A DNA stretch of 13,619 bases. Origin: Pseudomonadales bacterium. GTDB taxonomy: Bacteria > Pseudomonadota > Gammaproteobacteria > Pseudomonadales > Moraxellaceae. The DNA lies in the NCBI GenBank assembly GCA_013043915.1, contig JABEVH010000072.1, positions 1-13,619 on the forward strand, written 5' to 3'. The notes beneath the pieces are model-generated. The model saw nothing but the letters and a program-made list of their open reading frames with translations. It was not told the DNA's origin and did not search any database. Both the position numbers and the translations under genes were made by a program. Shown here in pieces: positions 1 to 7,825 of this stretch (the first letter of the stretch is position 1; the number at the start of each line of letters is the position of its first letter).

Positions 1-2
1 AG

Positions 3-383
3 GGAGAGACTGCACAGACACTACCTGCCCTTTCAACGCAAGTCCCCCTGGTGCGTTTGGCTTGGGCGCGTTCTGGTGACAAAGGTAACCATAGCAACAT
101 CGGCGTTATCGCACGCCGTCCTGAGTATCTGCCCTGGCTGCGACGAGCCCTGACGCCCGAACATGTGGCTTCCTATTTTAGTCATGTTCTGGATGCAGAG
201 ACGGGGCGCGTTACCCGGTATGAACTCCCTGGTCTGCATGCTCTGAACTTCTTGCTGGAAAATGCCTTGGGCGGTGGCGGCATGGCCAGTCTGCGCGCTG
301 ATCCCCAGGGCAAGGCTTTTGCTCAGCAACTGCTGGATATGCCTATCGACCTGCCTACCGACTTACTACAGGAGCAAGCATAA
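3..383 (+). CDS. atuA: AtuA, C-terminal domain only (cut by left edge)
   Basis: The frame is open without a stop to the left edge, so this is the last 126 residues of a longer protein; the GTG at 51 need not be a start. The visible part begins with a stretch reading LAWARSGDKG and continues with SNIGVIAR and a Gly-rich ENALGGGG segment. From memory, these mark the small C-terminal domain of the AtuA (DUF1446) family. Full-length AtuA is close to 590 residues and carries a larger N-terminal domain that would lie upstream of the window. AtuA is required for growth on acyclic terpenes in Pseudomonas, but its reaction is not established. Its TAA stop overlaps the ATG of the next gene (TAATG), which suggests translational coupling. 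Identity as AtuA rests on this domain plus the gene order that follows. In some genomes the C-terminal domain is a separate small protein; the open frame upstream argues for a fused one here but does not prove it. Confidence 0.85.
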   Translation, partial: GETAQTLPALSTQVPLVRLAWARSGDKGNHSNIGVIARRPEYLPWLRRALTPEHVASYFSHVLDAETGRVTRYELPGLHALNFLLENALGGGGMASLRADPQGKAFAQQLLDMPIDLPTDLLQEQA

Positions 384-1258
384 TGTCAGCCTACCAATCG
401 GTATTTCGATCCGATCTTTTTAAAGACCAGGTCATGATCATCACCGGTGGTGGCAGCGGCATAGGTCGTTGCACCGCTCACGAACTCGCTGCACTGGGAG
501 CTCATGTTGTACTGCTGGGCCGTAAACAGGAAAAGCTCGATCATGTACAGACAGAAATCATCTCCGATGGCGGCTCGGCCAGTACCCATGTCTGTGATAT
601 CCGCGATGAAGAAATCGTCAAGACTACGATCAGCGATATCCTCAAAGCACGCGGCCGTATCCATGGCCTGGTCAATAATGCAGGCGGTCAGTTTCCTTCT
701 CCCCTGGAGATGATCTCTGCGAAAGGCTTTGATGCCGTTGTACGCAATAACCTGACCGGTACATTTCTCATGATGCGTGAGGTTTATACGCAATGCATGC
801 AGGATCATGGTGGCTCTATCGTGAATATGACGGCGGATATGTGGGGGGGCATGCCTGGTATGGGGCACTCAGGCGCAGCTCGTGCCGGGGTAGAAAACCT
901 GACCAAGACAGCTGCCGTGGAATGGGCGCGTTCGGGCGTACGCATCAACGGTGTAGCTCCAGGCTGGATCATGTCATCGGGCATGGATACCTATCAGGGT
1001 GTCATGAAAACCATTATTCCTACGCTTAAAGCCAAAGTACCCCTCAAGCGTATGGGCACAGAATCCGAAGTCAGCTCAGCCATATGCTTTTTACTGTCAG
1101 CTGCCAGTGCCTTTATTTCAGGGGTGACCTTGCGCATCGACGGAGCAGCCTCGCAGGGTTCACGCATCTGGGAGTTGGCTGATCACGAGCGCTCACAACC
1201 CTATGATGGCTTCCACCGAGCCTTTATTCCCGACGTACTCAAACAGGACGAGAACTGA
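383..1258 (+). CDS. atuB: AtuB, short-chain dehydrogenase/reductase of PECR type lacking YxxxK
   Basis: This is a 291-residue Rossmann-fold protein with the cofactor motif TGGGSGIG at 21-28 and NNAGG at 98-102. The usual catalytic Tyr-xxx-Lys is absent: the aligned positions hold Ser163 and Arg167 within HSGAARAGVENLTK. Human peroxisomal trans-2-enoyl-CoA reductase (PECR) has, from memory, an almost identical HSGAARAGV block followed by YNLTK, but here that Tyr is Glu171. The enzyme therefore belongs with the enoyl-CoA/2,4-dienoyl-CoA reductase branch rather than with classical alcohol dehydrogenases. Its substrate is inferred to be a CoA ester of the terpenoid pathway, but this has not been shown for the family. 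The ATG at 383 is preceded by AGGAG at 370-374 and overlaps the atuA stop. It sits in the atuB position of the cluster. The SDR fold is certain; the role is open. Confidence 0.85.
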   Translation: MSAYQSVFRSDLFKDQVMIITGGGSGIGRCTAHELAALGAHVVLLGRKQEKLDHVQTEIISDGGSASTHVCDIRDEEIVKTTISDILKARGRIHGLVNNAGGQFPSPLEMISAKGFDAVVRNNLTGTFLMMREVYTQCMQDHGGSIVNMTADMWGGMPGMGHSGAARAGVENLTKTAAVEWARSGVRINGVAPGWIMSSGMDTYQGVMKTIIPTLKAKVPLKRMGTESEVSSAICFLLSAASAFISGVTLRIDGAASQGSRIWELADHERSQPYDGFHRAFIPDVLKQDEN

Positions 1259-1262
1259 AACC

Positions 1263-2879
1263 ATGACTATCCTGGAATCCATGCTGGATACGCAAAGCGC
1301 TGCCTTTCTGGAACAGCGACGCCTGATGCTGGAGAAGATTGAAGAGGTTCAACGCATCTCGCAAAGCGTTCATGCCAAAGCAGAGACGCAACGAGAGCGA
1401 TTTGCGAAAAAGAAAAAACTATTACCGCATGAACGCATTCAACGTTTGCTGGATCCCGGATCACCGTTTCTTGAGATCTGTCCCTTGGCCGGCTACATGA
1501 TGCATGATGACAAAGATGGCAGTGAAGCGGGCGGTGGCATCATCTCTGGTATAGGTTTTGTCGGGGGTGTGCGCTGCATGGTCAGTGCCAATAACAGCGC
1601 CATCAAGGGCGGCACTATCACCCCTGCAGGCTTGAAAAAAACTCTACGCTTGCAAGAAGTTATCTTGCAAAACCGTTTGCCTTCGGTGGTGCTTTCTGAG
1701 AGCGGTGGAGCTAATTTGAATTACGCTGCTGAAATTTTTGTGGAAGGTGCGCGCACGTTTGCCAATCAGGCGCGCATATCAGCAGCAGGTCTGCCCCAGG
1801 TCACGATTGTGCATGGCAATGCTACAGCGGGCGGCGCTTATCAGCCCGGGCTATCCGACTACGTTATTGCCATTCGACAACGAACTGCCATGTTTTTGGC
1901 AGGACCTCCCCTGCTACTCGCTGCTACCGGTGAAGTGGCCACGGAAGAAGATCTTGGCGGTGCAGTCATGCATGCCCAGGTGGCTGGAACCGCCGAATAC
2001 CTGGCTGAAGATGACGCTGATGCCATCACCATTGCCCGTGACGTGGTGACGCAGTTGGGGTGGAATGACCGTCTACCTGCTCCCTGCCGTACGGCAGGCC
2101 AGGAACCACGATATGCAGCGGATGATTTACTGGGTATCGTCCCCTCGGACAGCAGGACCCCCTACGACACCCGTGAAATCATCGCACGCATTGCGGACAA
2201 CTCCGAGTTCCTCGAGTTCAAGAATGACTATGATGAACAGACGGTCTGTGGCTGGCTGCGCGTAGGAGGCATCAGTTGCGGCTATATCGGCAATAACGGC
2301 CCGATCACTCCGCAAGGCGCTAGCAAGGCTGCTCAATTTATACAACTATGCGATCAAACCGGGCGCCCCCTGCTGTTTTTTCATAACACCACAGGCTTTA
2401 TGGTGGGAACCGATTCCGAGCAGAACGGTGTTATCAAGCATGGCTCCAAGATGATACAGGCCGTCGCCAATTGTCGTGTACCCAAGATATCCATCGTCAT
2501 TGGGGGCTCTTACGGGGCAGGCAACTATGCCATGTGTGGTCGTGGCCTTGATCCTCACTTCATATTCAGCTGGCCTAACAGTAAAACGGCAGTCATGGGG
2601 GGGGCGCAGGCCGGAAAAGTTTTACGGCAGGTCACGGAAGCCAAACAATTGAAGATGGGCATGACACCTGACCCCAATGTGCTGACCCTGATCGAACAAT
2701 CAGCTGCCCATAATCTTGACGCGCAGTCAACAGCGCTGTTTAACACGGCCCATCTTAATGATGATGGCATCATTGATCCACGCGATACCCGCAAGGTTCT
2801 GTTGTTTGTGCTCGATACCATTGATGAGGCACAACGGCGTAGCCTACACCCCAACTCTTACGGCGTTGCGCGTTTTTAA
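1263..2879 (+). CDS. atuC: AtuC, geranyl-CoA carboxylase beta (carboxyltransferase) subunit
   Basis: This 538-residue carboxyltransferase subunit, together with the biotin-bearing AtuF, carboxylates the gamma-methyl of cis-geranyl-CoA to give isohexenylglutaconyl-CoA. Acyl-CoA carboxylase beta hallmarks are present. SGGANL (147-152) and ATAGGAYQPG (187-196) lie in the N-terminal half, and GGSYGAGNYAM (414-424) plus an MGGAQAG segment form the C-terminal half that binds carboxybiotin. The stretch between GGANL and NQA is about three residues shorter than I recall for methylcrotonyl-CoA carboxylase (MCC) beta, which fits a geranyl-CoA rather than an MCC enzyme. The ATG at 1263 is preferred over an in-frame ATG at 1203, because 1203 lies inside atuB and the shorter form has the length I recall for AtuC. 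It starts 4 bases after the atuB stop. LiuB-type MCC beta is the main alternative; the surrounding order favours AtuC. Confidence 0.9.
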   Translation: MTILESMLDTQSAAFLEQRRLMLEKIEEVQRISQSVHAKAETQRERFAKKKKLLPHERIQRLLDPGSPFLEICPLAGYMMHDDKDGSEAGGGIISGIGFVGGVRCMVSANNSAIKGGTITPAGLKKTLRLQEVILQNRLPSVVLSESGGANLNYAAEIFVEGARTFANQARISAAGLPQVTIVHGNATAGGAYQPGLSDYVIAIRQRTAMFLAGPPLLLAATGEVATEEDLGGAVMHAQVAGTAEYLAEDDADAITIARDVVTQLGWNDRLPAPCRTAGQEPRYAADDLLGIVPSDSRTPYDTREIIARIADNSEFLEFKNDYDEQTVCGWLRVGGISCGYIGNNGPITPQGASKAAQFIQLCDQTGRPLLFFHNTTGFMVGTDSEQNGVIKHGSKMIQAVANCRVPKISIVIGGSYGAGNYAMCGRGLDPHFIFSWPNSKTAVMGGAQAGKVLRQVTEAKQLKMGMTPDPNVLTLIEQSAAHNLDAQSTALFNTAHLNDDGIIDPRDTRKVLLFVLDTIDEAQRRSLHPNSYGVARF

Positions 2880-2882
2880 TCC

Positions 2883-2887
2883 AGGAG
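2883..2887 (+). promoter_or_regulatory. Ribosome binding site of atuD
   Basis: AGGAG lies 7 bases before the ATG at 2895, immediately after the atuC stop. It fixes the atuD start. Confidence 0.7.
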
Positions 2888-2894
2888 CTCCCTT

Positions 2895-4073
2895 ATGCAA
2901 TTTTCCGTTGAACATGAAACACTGCGCAAAACAGCCCGTTCCTTTGTAGAAAAGGAACTCAGCCCTAACATCGATGCCTGGGAAGAAGCCGGTGCTTTCC
3001 CCGCTCACGAAGTATTTCGCAAGCTCGGTGATCTTGGATTGCTGGGTATTTGCAAACCTGCAGAGTACGGCGGCATGGCGCTTGATTATTCCTATAATGT
3101 TGTTGTCGCTGAAGAACTAGGGCGAGCCGGTTGCGGTGGTGTACCTTTGGCCATCGGGGTTCAGACTGACATGGCCACACCCGCCCTGGCGCGTTTTGGT
3201 TCAGATGAACTGCGTGAAAAGTTCCTGGCTCCTGCCATACGTGGCGAGTTTGTAGCCGCGATTGCTGTCTCTGAGCCAGGCGCTGGATCTGACGTTGCAG
3301 CCATCACCACCCGCGCTGTCAAAGACGGTGATGATTACGTGATCAATGGCACCAAGATGTGGATTACCAACTCCACACAAGCTGATTTCTTCTGTGTTCT
3401 GGCCAATACCAGTGACGATAAGCCGCATGTCAACAAATCGTTGATCGTTGTCCCTGCCCATACACCCGGCATTAGCCTCTCACCCAAACTCAATAAATTG
3501 GGTATGCGTTCTTCGGATACAGCTCAGGTGTTTTTGGATAATGTGCGCGTGCCTCAGTCTAATCGCATCGGTGGTGAAGGCATGGGCTTTATGATGCAGA
3601 TGATGCAGTTCCAGGAAGAACGCCTCTGGGGGGCAGCCAACGCTTTGGGCGGTCTGCAGGCTTGTATCGACGTAACCATTGATTACTGTCGTCAGCGCCA
3701 TACCTTCGGCCAACCCCTGATCAATAATCAAGTAGTTCATTTTCGACTGGCGGAATTGCAGACAGAAGTTGAGCTGCTACGGGCACTGATTTATCAGGCG
3801 ACTGAGGCGCACTGCCGCGGTGAAGATATCACCAAGCTGGCTTCCATGGCTAAACTCAAGGCTGGCCGACTGATGCGAGAAGTTTCTGATGCCTGCCTGC
3901 AATACTGGGGTGGCATGGGCTATATGTGGGATAACCCGGTCAGTCGCGCATTTCGCGATGGTCGGCTGGCCTCCATCGGTGGTGGTGCTGATGAAATCAT
4001 GCTGGGCATTATCTGTAAGCTCATGAATATTCTGCCTTCACGCAAGAAATCCAGCACAGGGGATAAGGCATGA
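2895..4073 (+). CDS. atuD: AtuD, citronellyl-CoA dehydrogenase (acyl-CoA dehydrogenase)
   Basis: This is a 392-residue FAD flavoprotein of the acyl-CoA dehydrogenase family, expected to oxidise citronellyl-CoA to cis-geranyl-CoA and pass electrons to electron-transfer flavoprotein in the cytoplasm. Family signatures are SEPGAGSD (126-133), WITN (156-159) and RHTFGQPL near 268-275. The usual catalytic-Glu loop near the C-terminus reads IGGGADE (361-367), so the common YEG glutamate is a glycine. An alternative glutamate is present as Glu242 in EERL. This is the arrangement known from isovaleryl-CoA dehydrogenase, which acts on a substrate branched at C3, as citronellyl-CoA also is. Start and Shine-Dalgarno are clear. 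The stop overlaps the atuE ATG (ATGA). The C-terminal tail is basic and serine-rich. LiuA-like isovaleryl-CoA dehydrogenase is the alternative; neighbours favour AtuD. Confidence 0.88.
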   Translation: MQFSVEHETLRKTARSFVEKELSPNIDAWEEAGAFPAHEVFRKLGDLGLLGICKPAEYGGMALDYSYNVVVAEELGRAGCGGVPLAIGVQTDMATPALARFGSDELREKFLAPAIRGEFVAAIAVSEPGAGSDVAAITTRAVKDGDDYVINGTKMWITNSTQADFFCVLANTSDDKPHVNKSLIVVPAHTPGISLSPKLNKLGMRSSDTAQVFLDNVRVPQSNRIGGEGMGFMMQMMQFQEERLWGAANALGGLQACIDVTIDYCRQRHTFGQPLINNQVVHFRLAELQTEVELLRALIYQATEAHCRGEDITKLASMAKLKAGRLMREVSDACLQYWGGMGYMWDNPVSRAFRDGRLASIGGGADEIMLGIICKLMNILPSRKKSSTGDKA

Positions 4074-4882
4074 ACTTACCCGAATTTCAGACCCTGAAAG
4101 TAACGACTGAGCATGGTGTATTGCTGGTTCAATTGAACCGTCCTGAAGTTCGCAATGCCATGAGTCTGGCTATGGTGCATGAATTGATACAGGTGATGGA
4201 CTTGGCTGCTGAATACTCTTTACGTGCCGTAGTTCTGCGTGGAGAACAAGGCCATTTCTGTGCCGGGGGTGACGTACAAGACATGGTCAAGGCACGCATG
4301 CAAGCTGCTGATGCAACGCAAGCTGACCCCTATGCGGCCTTAAATCGCGCCTTTGGTCGTTTACTGCAAAAAGCTGAACATTTGCCCTGCGTACTGATCG
4401 TTGTCCTTGAAGGGGCTGTGCTGGGTGGAGGATTGGGTTTGACGGCAGTTTCAGACGTGGCTATTGCTCATCATCAAGCAAAGTTTGGATTGCCTGAAAC
4501 AGGGTTAGGTTTAATTCCTGCGCAAATCGCACCTTTTCTGGTTCGGCGTATGGGGTTAACGACAACCCGTCGCCTTGCCCTCCTCGGTCTACGCTTTGAT
4601 GCCGATGAAGCACGTCGTTGTGGCCTCATTCATGAGGTGGCGGCTACCGATGAAGATCTGCAATCTTTGCTTGAACAAACCTTGCAGAAAGTACGGCAGT
4701 GCGCACCACAAGCTAACCGTGTGACTAAACAGCTGTTACTGAGCAGCCCCCATGAAGCCGAGCTGGATGGTTGGCTGGATAGGGCAGCACAGCATTTCTC
4801 CGAAGCGGTACGTGGTGCTGAGGGCATGGAAGGTACGATGGCCTTTATGCAGAAACGACCCGCTTCATGGACCCAAGCCTAA
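4070..4882 (+). CDS. atuE: AtuE, isohexenylglutaconyl-CoA hydratase (crotonase family)
   Basis: This is a 270-residue enoyl-CoA hydratase/isomerase protein, about the usual length. By position it adds water to isohexenylglutaconyl-CoA, giving 3-hydroxy-3-isohexenylglutaryl-CoA. CAGGD around 64-68 and GGGLGL at 119-124 form the oxyanion hole. Glu143 in FGLPETGLG matches one of the two crotonase catalytic glutamates. The other falls on a glycine in GGGLGL, as I also recall for the related LiuC-type hydratases. The start ATG overlaps the atuD stop by 4 bases, so translation is probably coupled. The product of this step would be cleaved by a lyase of the LiuE type, which is not in this window. 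LiuC-type methylglutaconyl-CoA hydratase is the closest alternative. Confidence 0.85.
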   Translation: MNLPEFQTLKVTTEHGVLLVQLNRPEVRNAMSLAMVHELIQVMDLAAEYSLRAVVLRGEQGHFCAGGDVQDMVKARMQAADATQADPYAALNRAFGRLLQKAEHLPCVLIVVLEGAVLGGGLGLTAVSDVAIAHHQAKFGLPETGLGLIPAQIAPFLVRRMGLTTTRRLALLGLRFDADEARRCGLIHEVAATDEDLQSLLEQTLQKVRQCAPQANRVTKQLLLSSPHEAELDGWLDRAAQHFSEAVRGAEGMEGTMAFMQKRPASWTQA

Positions 4883-4886
4883 GGAG
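4881..4886 (+). promoter_or_regulatory. Ribosome binding site that sets the atuF start
   Basis: AAGGAG lies 7 bases before the ATG at 4894 and overlaps the atuE stop codon. It favours 4894 over the in-frame ATG at 4867, which has no such site and would overlap atuE. Confidence 0.75.
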
Positions 4887-4893
4887 CTCCCGC

Positions 4894-6852
4894 ATGTCAT
4901 TTCGCAAATTACTGATTGCCAATCGTGGAGAAATCGCCTGCCGCGTTATCCGTACCGCTCAAGCCCTGGGTTTTCGTACGGTAGCGGTATACAGCGAAGC
5001 AGATCGCCACGCCCGTCATGTGCAAATGGCCGATGAAGCCGTATGTTTGGGGGCTCCTCAGGTTCAGCAGTCCTATCTGAATGTAGAAGCACTGCTAAAA
5101 GCAGCTACCTGCAGTGGCGCACAAGCGATACATCCTGGATATGGATTCCTTTCAGAAAATGCTGATTTCGCTCGTCTCTGTCTGGATGCCGGGCTGATTT
5201 TTGTCGGGCCTGACCCCCATGCCATAGAACTTATGGGTAGCAAGCGTCTGTCCAAGATCGCCATGCTGCAGGCAGGTGTGCCTTGTGTGCCAGGATATGA
5301 AGGCGAAGCACAGGATGAAGCTACACTCATGGCTGAGGCGCAACGTATCGGTTACCCCCTGATGATCAAGGCTTCAGCAGGAGGTGGTGGCCGTGGCATG
5401 CGCAAAGTGGATGCTGAGGGTGATTTGCTGGCAGCACTGCGCACCGCTCGGTCAGAGGCGCTGAATGCTTTTGGTAGTGGTGAACTGATACTGGAACGCG
5501 CTGTTGTCGACCCGCGTCATGTAGAAATCCAGATCTTTGCAGATCGTCACGGACATTACCTTTATTTGGGCGAACGTGACTGCTCCATACAACGGCGACA
5601 TCAAAAGGTGGTTGAGGAGTCCCCTTGCCCGGTCATGACCCCTGAACTGCGCCAGCGCATGGGTGAAGCTGCCGTCGCTGCTGCTCGTTCCTGTCAGTAT
5701 GTGGGTGCCGGCACCGTAGAGTTTTTGCTGGATGCGCGCGGGGAATTCTACTTCCTCGAGATGAACACCCGCCTTCAGGTAGAACACCCTGTGACTGAAC
5801 TGGTGACAGGGCTGGATCTGGTTGAACTTCAACTGCGAGTAGCTTCGGGCGAGCCGTTGCCACTGACTCAGGATGAGGTCTCTTTACAAGGACATGCCAT
5901 TGAAGTCAGGTTCTACGCTGAAGACCCCAGTCATGAATTCCTGCCGCAAACCGGCCCCATCCAGCGCTGGCTACCTGCTCAGGGCCCCGGCATTCGTATC
6001 GATCATGGACTGTGCGAAGGGGGTGAGGTCTCACCATTTTATGACCCCATGCTGGCCAAGATCATCGCCTATGGCAACCACCGTCAGGATGCCTGTCGAC
6101 GACTTCTGCGTGCGGTAGAAGATACGGTATTGCTCGGCGTCATACACAACAAGGCTTTTCTCATTGACGTATTGAGCCATGATGCTTTTCTGGCAGGTCA
6201 TACGCATACCGGCTTTATCCAGCAACACTTGCTCAGCGCAGCCTCATTGCAAGAAACCCGTGCCAGTGATGTGGAGTTTTCTCTGGCAGCCTTGATTTAC
6301 CTGCACGCTTCGCGCCCTGATTTACTACAAGGCTGGCGCTCACAACCTGGCCTCGGTAGCCCCTTAATTTTAGGACAAGGTGATCAGGTACAGCGTCTGA
6401 TGGTCATTACACGGGATCAGCAGCGCTATGACATCATCATCGAAGATCGCACCCTGAGTTTAGACGTCATTTGCCTGGATGAACATCGGTTAGTCTTTCA
6501 GATAGGCCAGCACCGTCAGCAACGCAACTATGCCCGCCAGGATGACAAGGTCTACCTCGATTGCACTCACGGCAACCTGGTATTTATCAACCAGACCCAT
6601 CTGCGTAGTCAGGGCACTGAAGCTAGCGGTACGGGACGTATACTTGCTCCTATGGACGGAAGCATCATGACGTTGCTGGTTGAGGTTGGTCAGTCCGTCA
6701 AAAAAGGCGATACCTTGCTGATTTTGGAAGCCATGAAAATAGAACACCCCATCAAGGCTGATCGTGACGGCACCGTGGCTAGCATTAATGTACAACCTGC
6801 CACCCAGGTTAAAAAACGTCAGGGCTTGATCAGCATCGAGGCTAGCGTATGA
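4894..6852 (+). CDS. atuF: AtuF, geranyl-CoA carboxylase alpha (biotin) subunit
   Basis: This is a 652-residue biotin-dependent carboxylase alpha chain. Domains in order are: biotin carboxylase N-terminal part (IANRGEIACRVIR near 8-20), ATP-grasp with the Gly-rich loop KASAGGGGRG (159-168) and EMNTRLQVEH (289-298), biotin carboxylase C-terminal part to about 445, a less conserved linking domain at about 450-570, and a C-terminal biotinyl domain with EAMK at 612-615, where Lys615 should carry biotin. It charges biotin with bicarbonate at the cost of ATP and hands CO2 to AtuC. Length and layout match MCC alpha and geranyl-CoA carboxylase alpha. Biotinylation would need BirA from elsewhere. Its TGA overlaps the atuG ATG. 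The alternative is LiuD; the carboxylase subunits being split by atuD and atuE is the atu arrangement. Confidence 0.9.
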   Translation: MSFRKLLIANRGEIACRVIRTAQALGFRTVAVYSEADRHARHVQMADEAVCLGAPQVQQSYLNVEALLKAATCSGAQAIHPGYGFLSENADFARLCLDAGLIFVGPDPHAIELMGSKRLSKIAMLQAGVPCVPGYEGEAQDEATLMAEAQRIGYPLMIKASAGGGGRGMRKVDAEGDLLAALRTARSEALNAFGSGELILERAVVDPRHVEIQIFADRHGHYLYLGERDCSIQRRHQKVVEESPCPVMTPELRQRMGEAAVAAARSCQYVGAGTVEFLLDARGEFYFLEMNTRLQVEHPVTELVTGLDLVELQLRVASGEPLPLTQDEVSLQGHAIEVRFYAEDPSHEFLPQTGPIQRWLPAQGPGIRIDHGLCEGGEVSPFYDPMLAKIIAYGNHRQDACRRLLRAVEDTVLLGVIHNKAFLIDVLSHDAFLAGHTHTGFIQQHLLSAASLQETRASDVEFSLAALIYLHASRPDLLQGWRSQPGLGSPLILGQGDQVQRLMVITRDQQRYDIIIEDRTLSLDVICLDEHRLVFQIGQHRQQRNYARQDDKVYLDCTHGNLVFINQTHLRSQGTEASGTGRILAPMDGSIMTLLVEVGQSVKKGDTLLILEAMKIEHPIKADRDGTVASINVQPATQVKKRQGLISIEASV

Positions 6853-7676
6853 GTGCCTTGCAGGGCCTGACCCTGTTTATCACCGGCGGTACGCGTGGCA
6901 TCGGCCGCGCTATCGCCCTGCGTTTGGCTCGAGAAGGGGGCAATATCGTCCTGGCCGCCAAAACAGACACCCCCCACCCACATCTGCCTGGAACTCTGGA
7001 TAGTGTATGTGCAGAAGTGAAGGCATTGGGAGCCCATGCACTTGGCATTAAAGCTGATGTGCGCCAACCTGAGCAGATCGAAGCGGCCATGCAGCAAGCA
7101 GCCGAGCATTTTGGTCATATTGATATCGTGATCAACAATGCAGGAGCCATTCATCTGGCAGGTCTGGAAGGCACCAGCCTTAAACAGTTTGATCTGATGC
7201 AGGCAGTTAATGAACGAGCCAGTTTTATCGTGGCTCAGGCTGCACTGCCCTACCTCAAGACGTCAGCTCATCCGCACTTGCTTAGCCTGTCTCCACCGCT
7301 GAATTTAAGCCCTGCATGGTTAGGTCGATTTGCTCCCTACACCTTGTCTAAATACGGCATGACTTTGCTCATGCTCGGTTTGGCAGAGGAATTTCGTGGA
7401 TACGGCATTGCCTGCAATACGCTGTGGCCACGCACTTACATCGCTACCAGTGCCACAGAGCGCTTTGCAGGCGAATCAGTACGCGGAGTCAGTCGTACAC
7501 CTGAGATCATGGCTGATGCCGTGCTGGCTTTATTGCAAATGCACCCGGTACCTACGGGTAAAACCTGGCTTGATGAGGAGCTTCTAAAGCTATCAGGCGT
7601 TGATGATTTCAGTGGTTATACCTTTCCAGGAAGTCAGCATGATGCATTGCAGCTCGATTTTTATGTGGACGACTGA
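6849..7676 (+). CDS. atuG: AtuG, short-chain dehydrogenase of HSDL2 type
   Basis: This is a 275-residue classical-fold SDR with TGGTRGIG (12-19), NNAGA (96-100) and an intact catalytic pair Tyr164/Lys168 in YTLSK; Ser146 or Ser148 is the likely catalytic serine. The segment AAKTDTPHPHLPGTL after the second beta strand is characteristic of the hydroxysteroid-dehydrogenase-like 2 (HSDL2) group, here without the SCP2 domain seen in the animal protein. It is presumably an NAD(P)-dependent alcohol or hydroxyacyl-CoA dehydrogenase of the terpenoid pathway; its substrate is not known. Unlike AtuB it should be catalytically conventional. The ATG overlaps the atuF stop, with GAGG at 6838-6841 as ribosome site. 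It ends the tightly packed part of the cluster. Confidence 0.85.
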   Translation: MSALQGLTLFITGGTRGIGRAIALRLAREGGNIVLAAKTDTPHPHLPGTLDSVCAEVKALGAHALGIKADVRQPEQIEAAMQQAAEHFGHIDIVINNAGAIHLAGLEGTSLKQFDLMQAVNERASFIVAQAALPYLKTSAHPHLLSLSPPLNLSPAWLGRFAPYTLSKYGMTLLMLGLAEEFRGYGIACNTLWPRTYIATSATERFAGESVRGVSRTPEIMADAVLALLQMHPVPTGKTWLDEELLKLSGVDDFSGYTFPGSQHDALQLDFYVDD

Positions 7677-7744
7677 CAGGGCTAACATGATGGAGATGAT
7701 ACCTGGGCTCTTGCCAGCTGGATTAGTTGCGGCTAAGGTACGGT

Positions 7745-7772
7745 TTGCCCGTGCCTGCAGTCATTAGATATA
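7745..7772 (+). promoter_or_regulatory. Possible promoter for atuH
   Basis: The 149-base gap between atuG and atuH is the only real gap in the cluster. It holds TTGCCC at 7745-7750 and GATATA at 7767-7772, 16 bases apart, a weak sigma-70 match. No terminator-like hairpin with a T-run was seen after atuG, so read-through is also likely. Confidence 0.3.
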
Positions 7773-7825
7773 CCTGTAAAATGGCACGATAAGTATTCCA
7801 TTGCCCCCTGAAAACGAGGATTTCC

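Noticed and set aside
33..329. Reverse-strand open frames here and opposite atuB, atuD, atuF, atuH and the barrel gene
   Set aside because: Their translations show no recognisable domain and lie antisense to well-supported genes; they are chance frames.
841..850. A run of seven Gs here and another near 2598 as possible phase-variation tracts
   Set aside because: Both lie in frame inside conserved motif regions of intact genes, and seven bases is short; nothing suggests slippage.
1203..1262. An upstream ATG that would lengthen atuC by 20 residues
   Set aside because: It lies inside atuB, and the ATG at 1263 gives the expected 538-residue length right after the atuB stop.
4427..4510. Loss of one of the two crotonase glutamates in AtuE as a defect
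   Set aside because: The GGGxGL plus LPE pattern is, as I recall, normal for LiuC/AtuE-like hydratases, so it is a subfamily trait.
4867..4893. An upstream ATG for atuF
   Set aside because: It overlaps atuE and has no ribosome site, whereas ATG 4894 has AAGGAG at ideal spacing and leads straight into the biotin carboxylase fold.
1263..6852. Reading the cluster as a leucine-degradation (liu) operon
   Set aside because: The carboxylase subunits are split by a dehydrogenase and a hydratase, and AtuA, two SDRs and a very-long-chain type synthetase are present; all of this fits atu instead.
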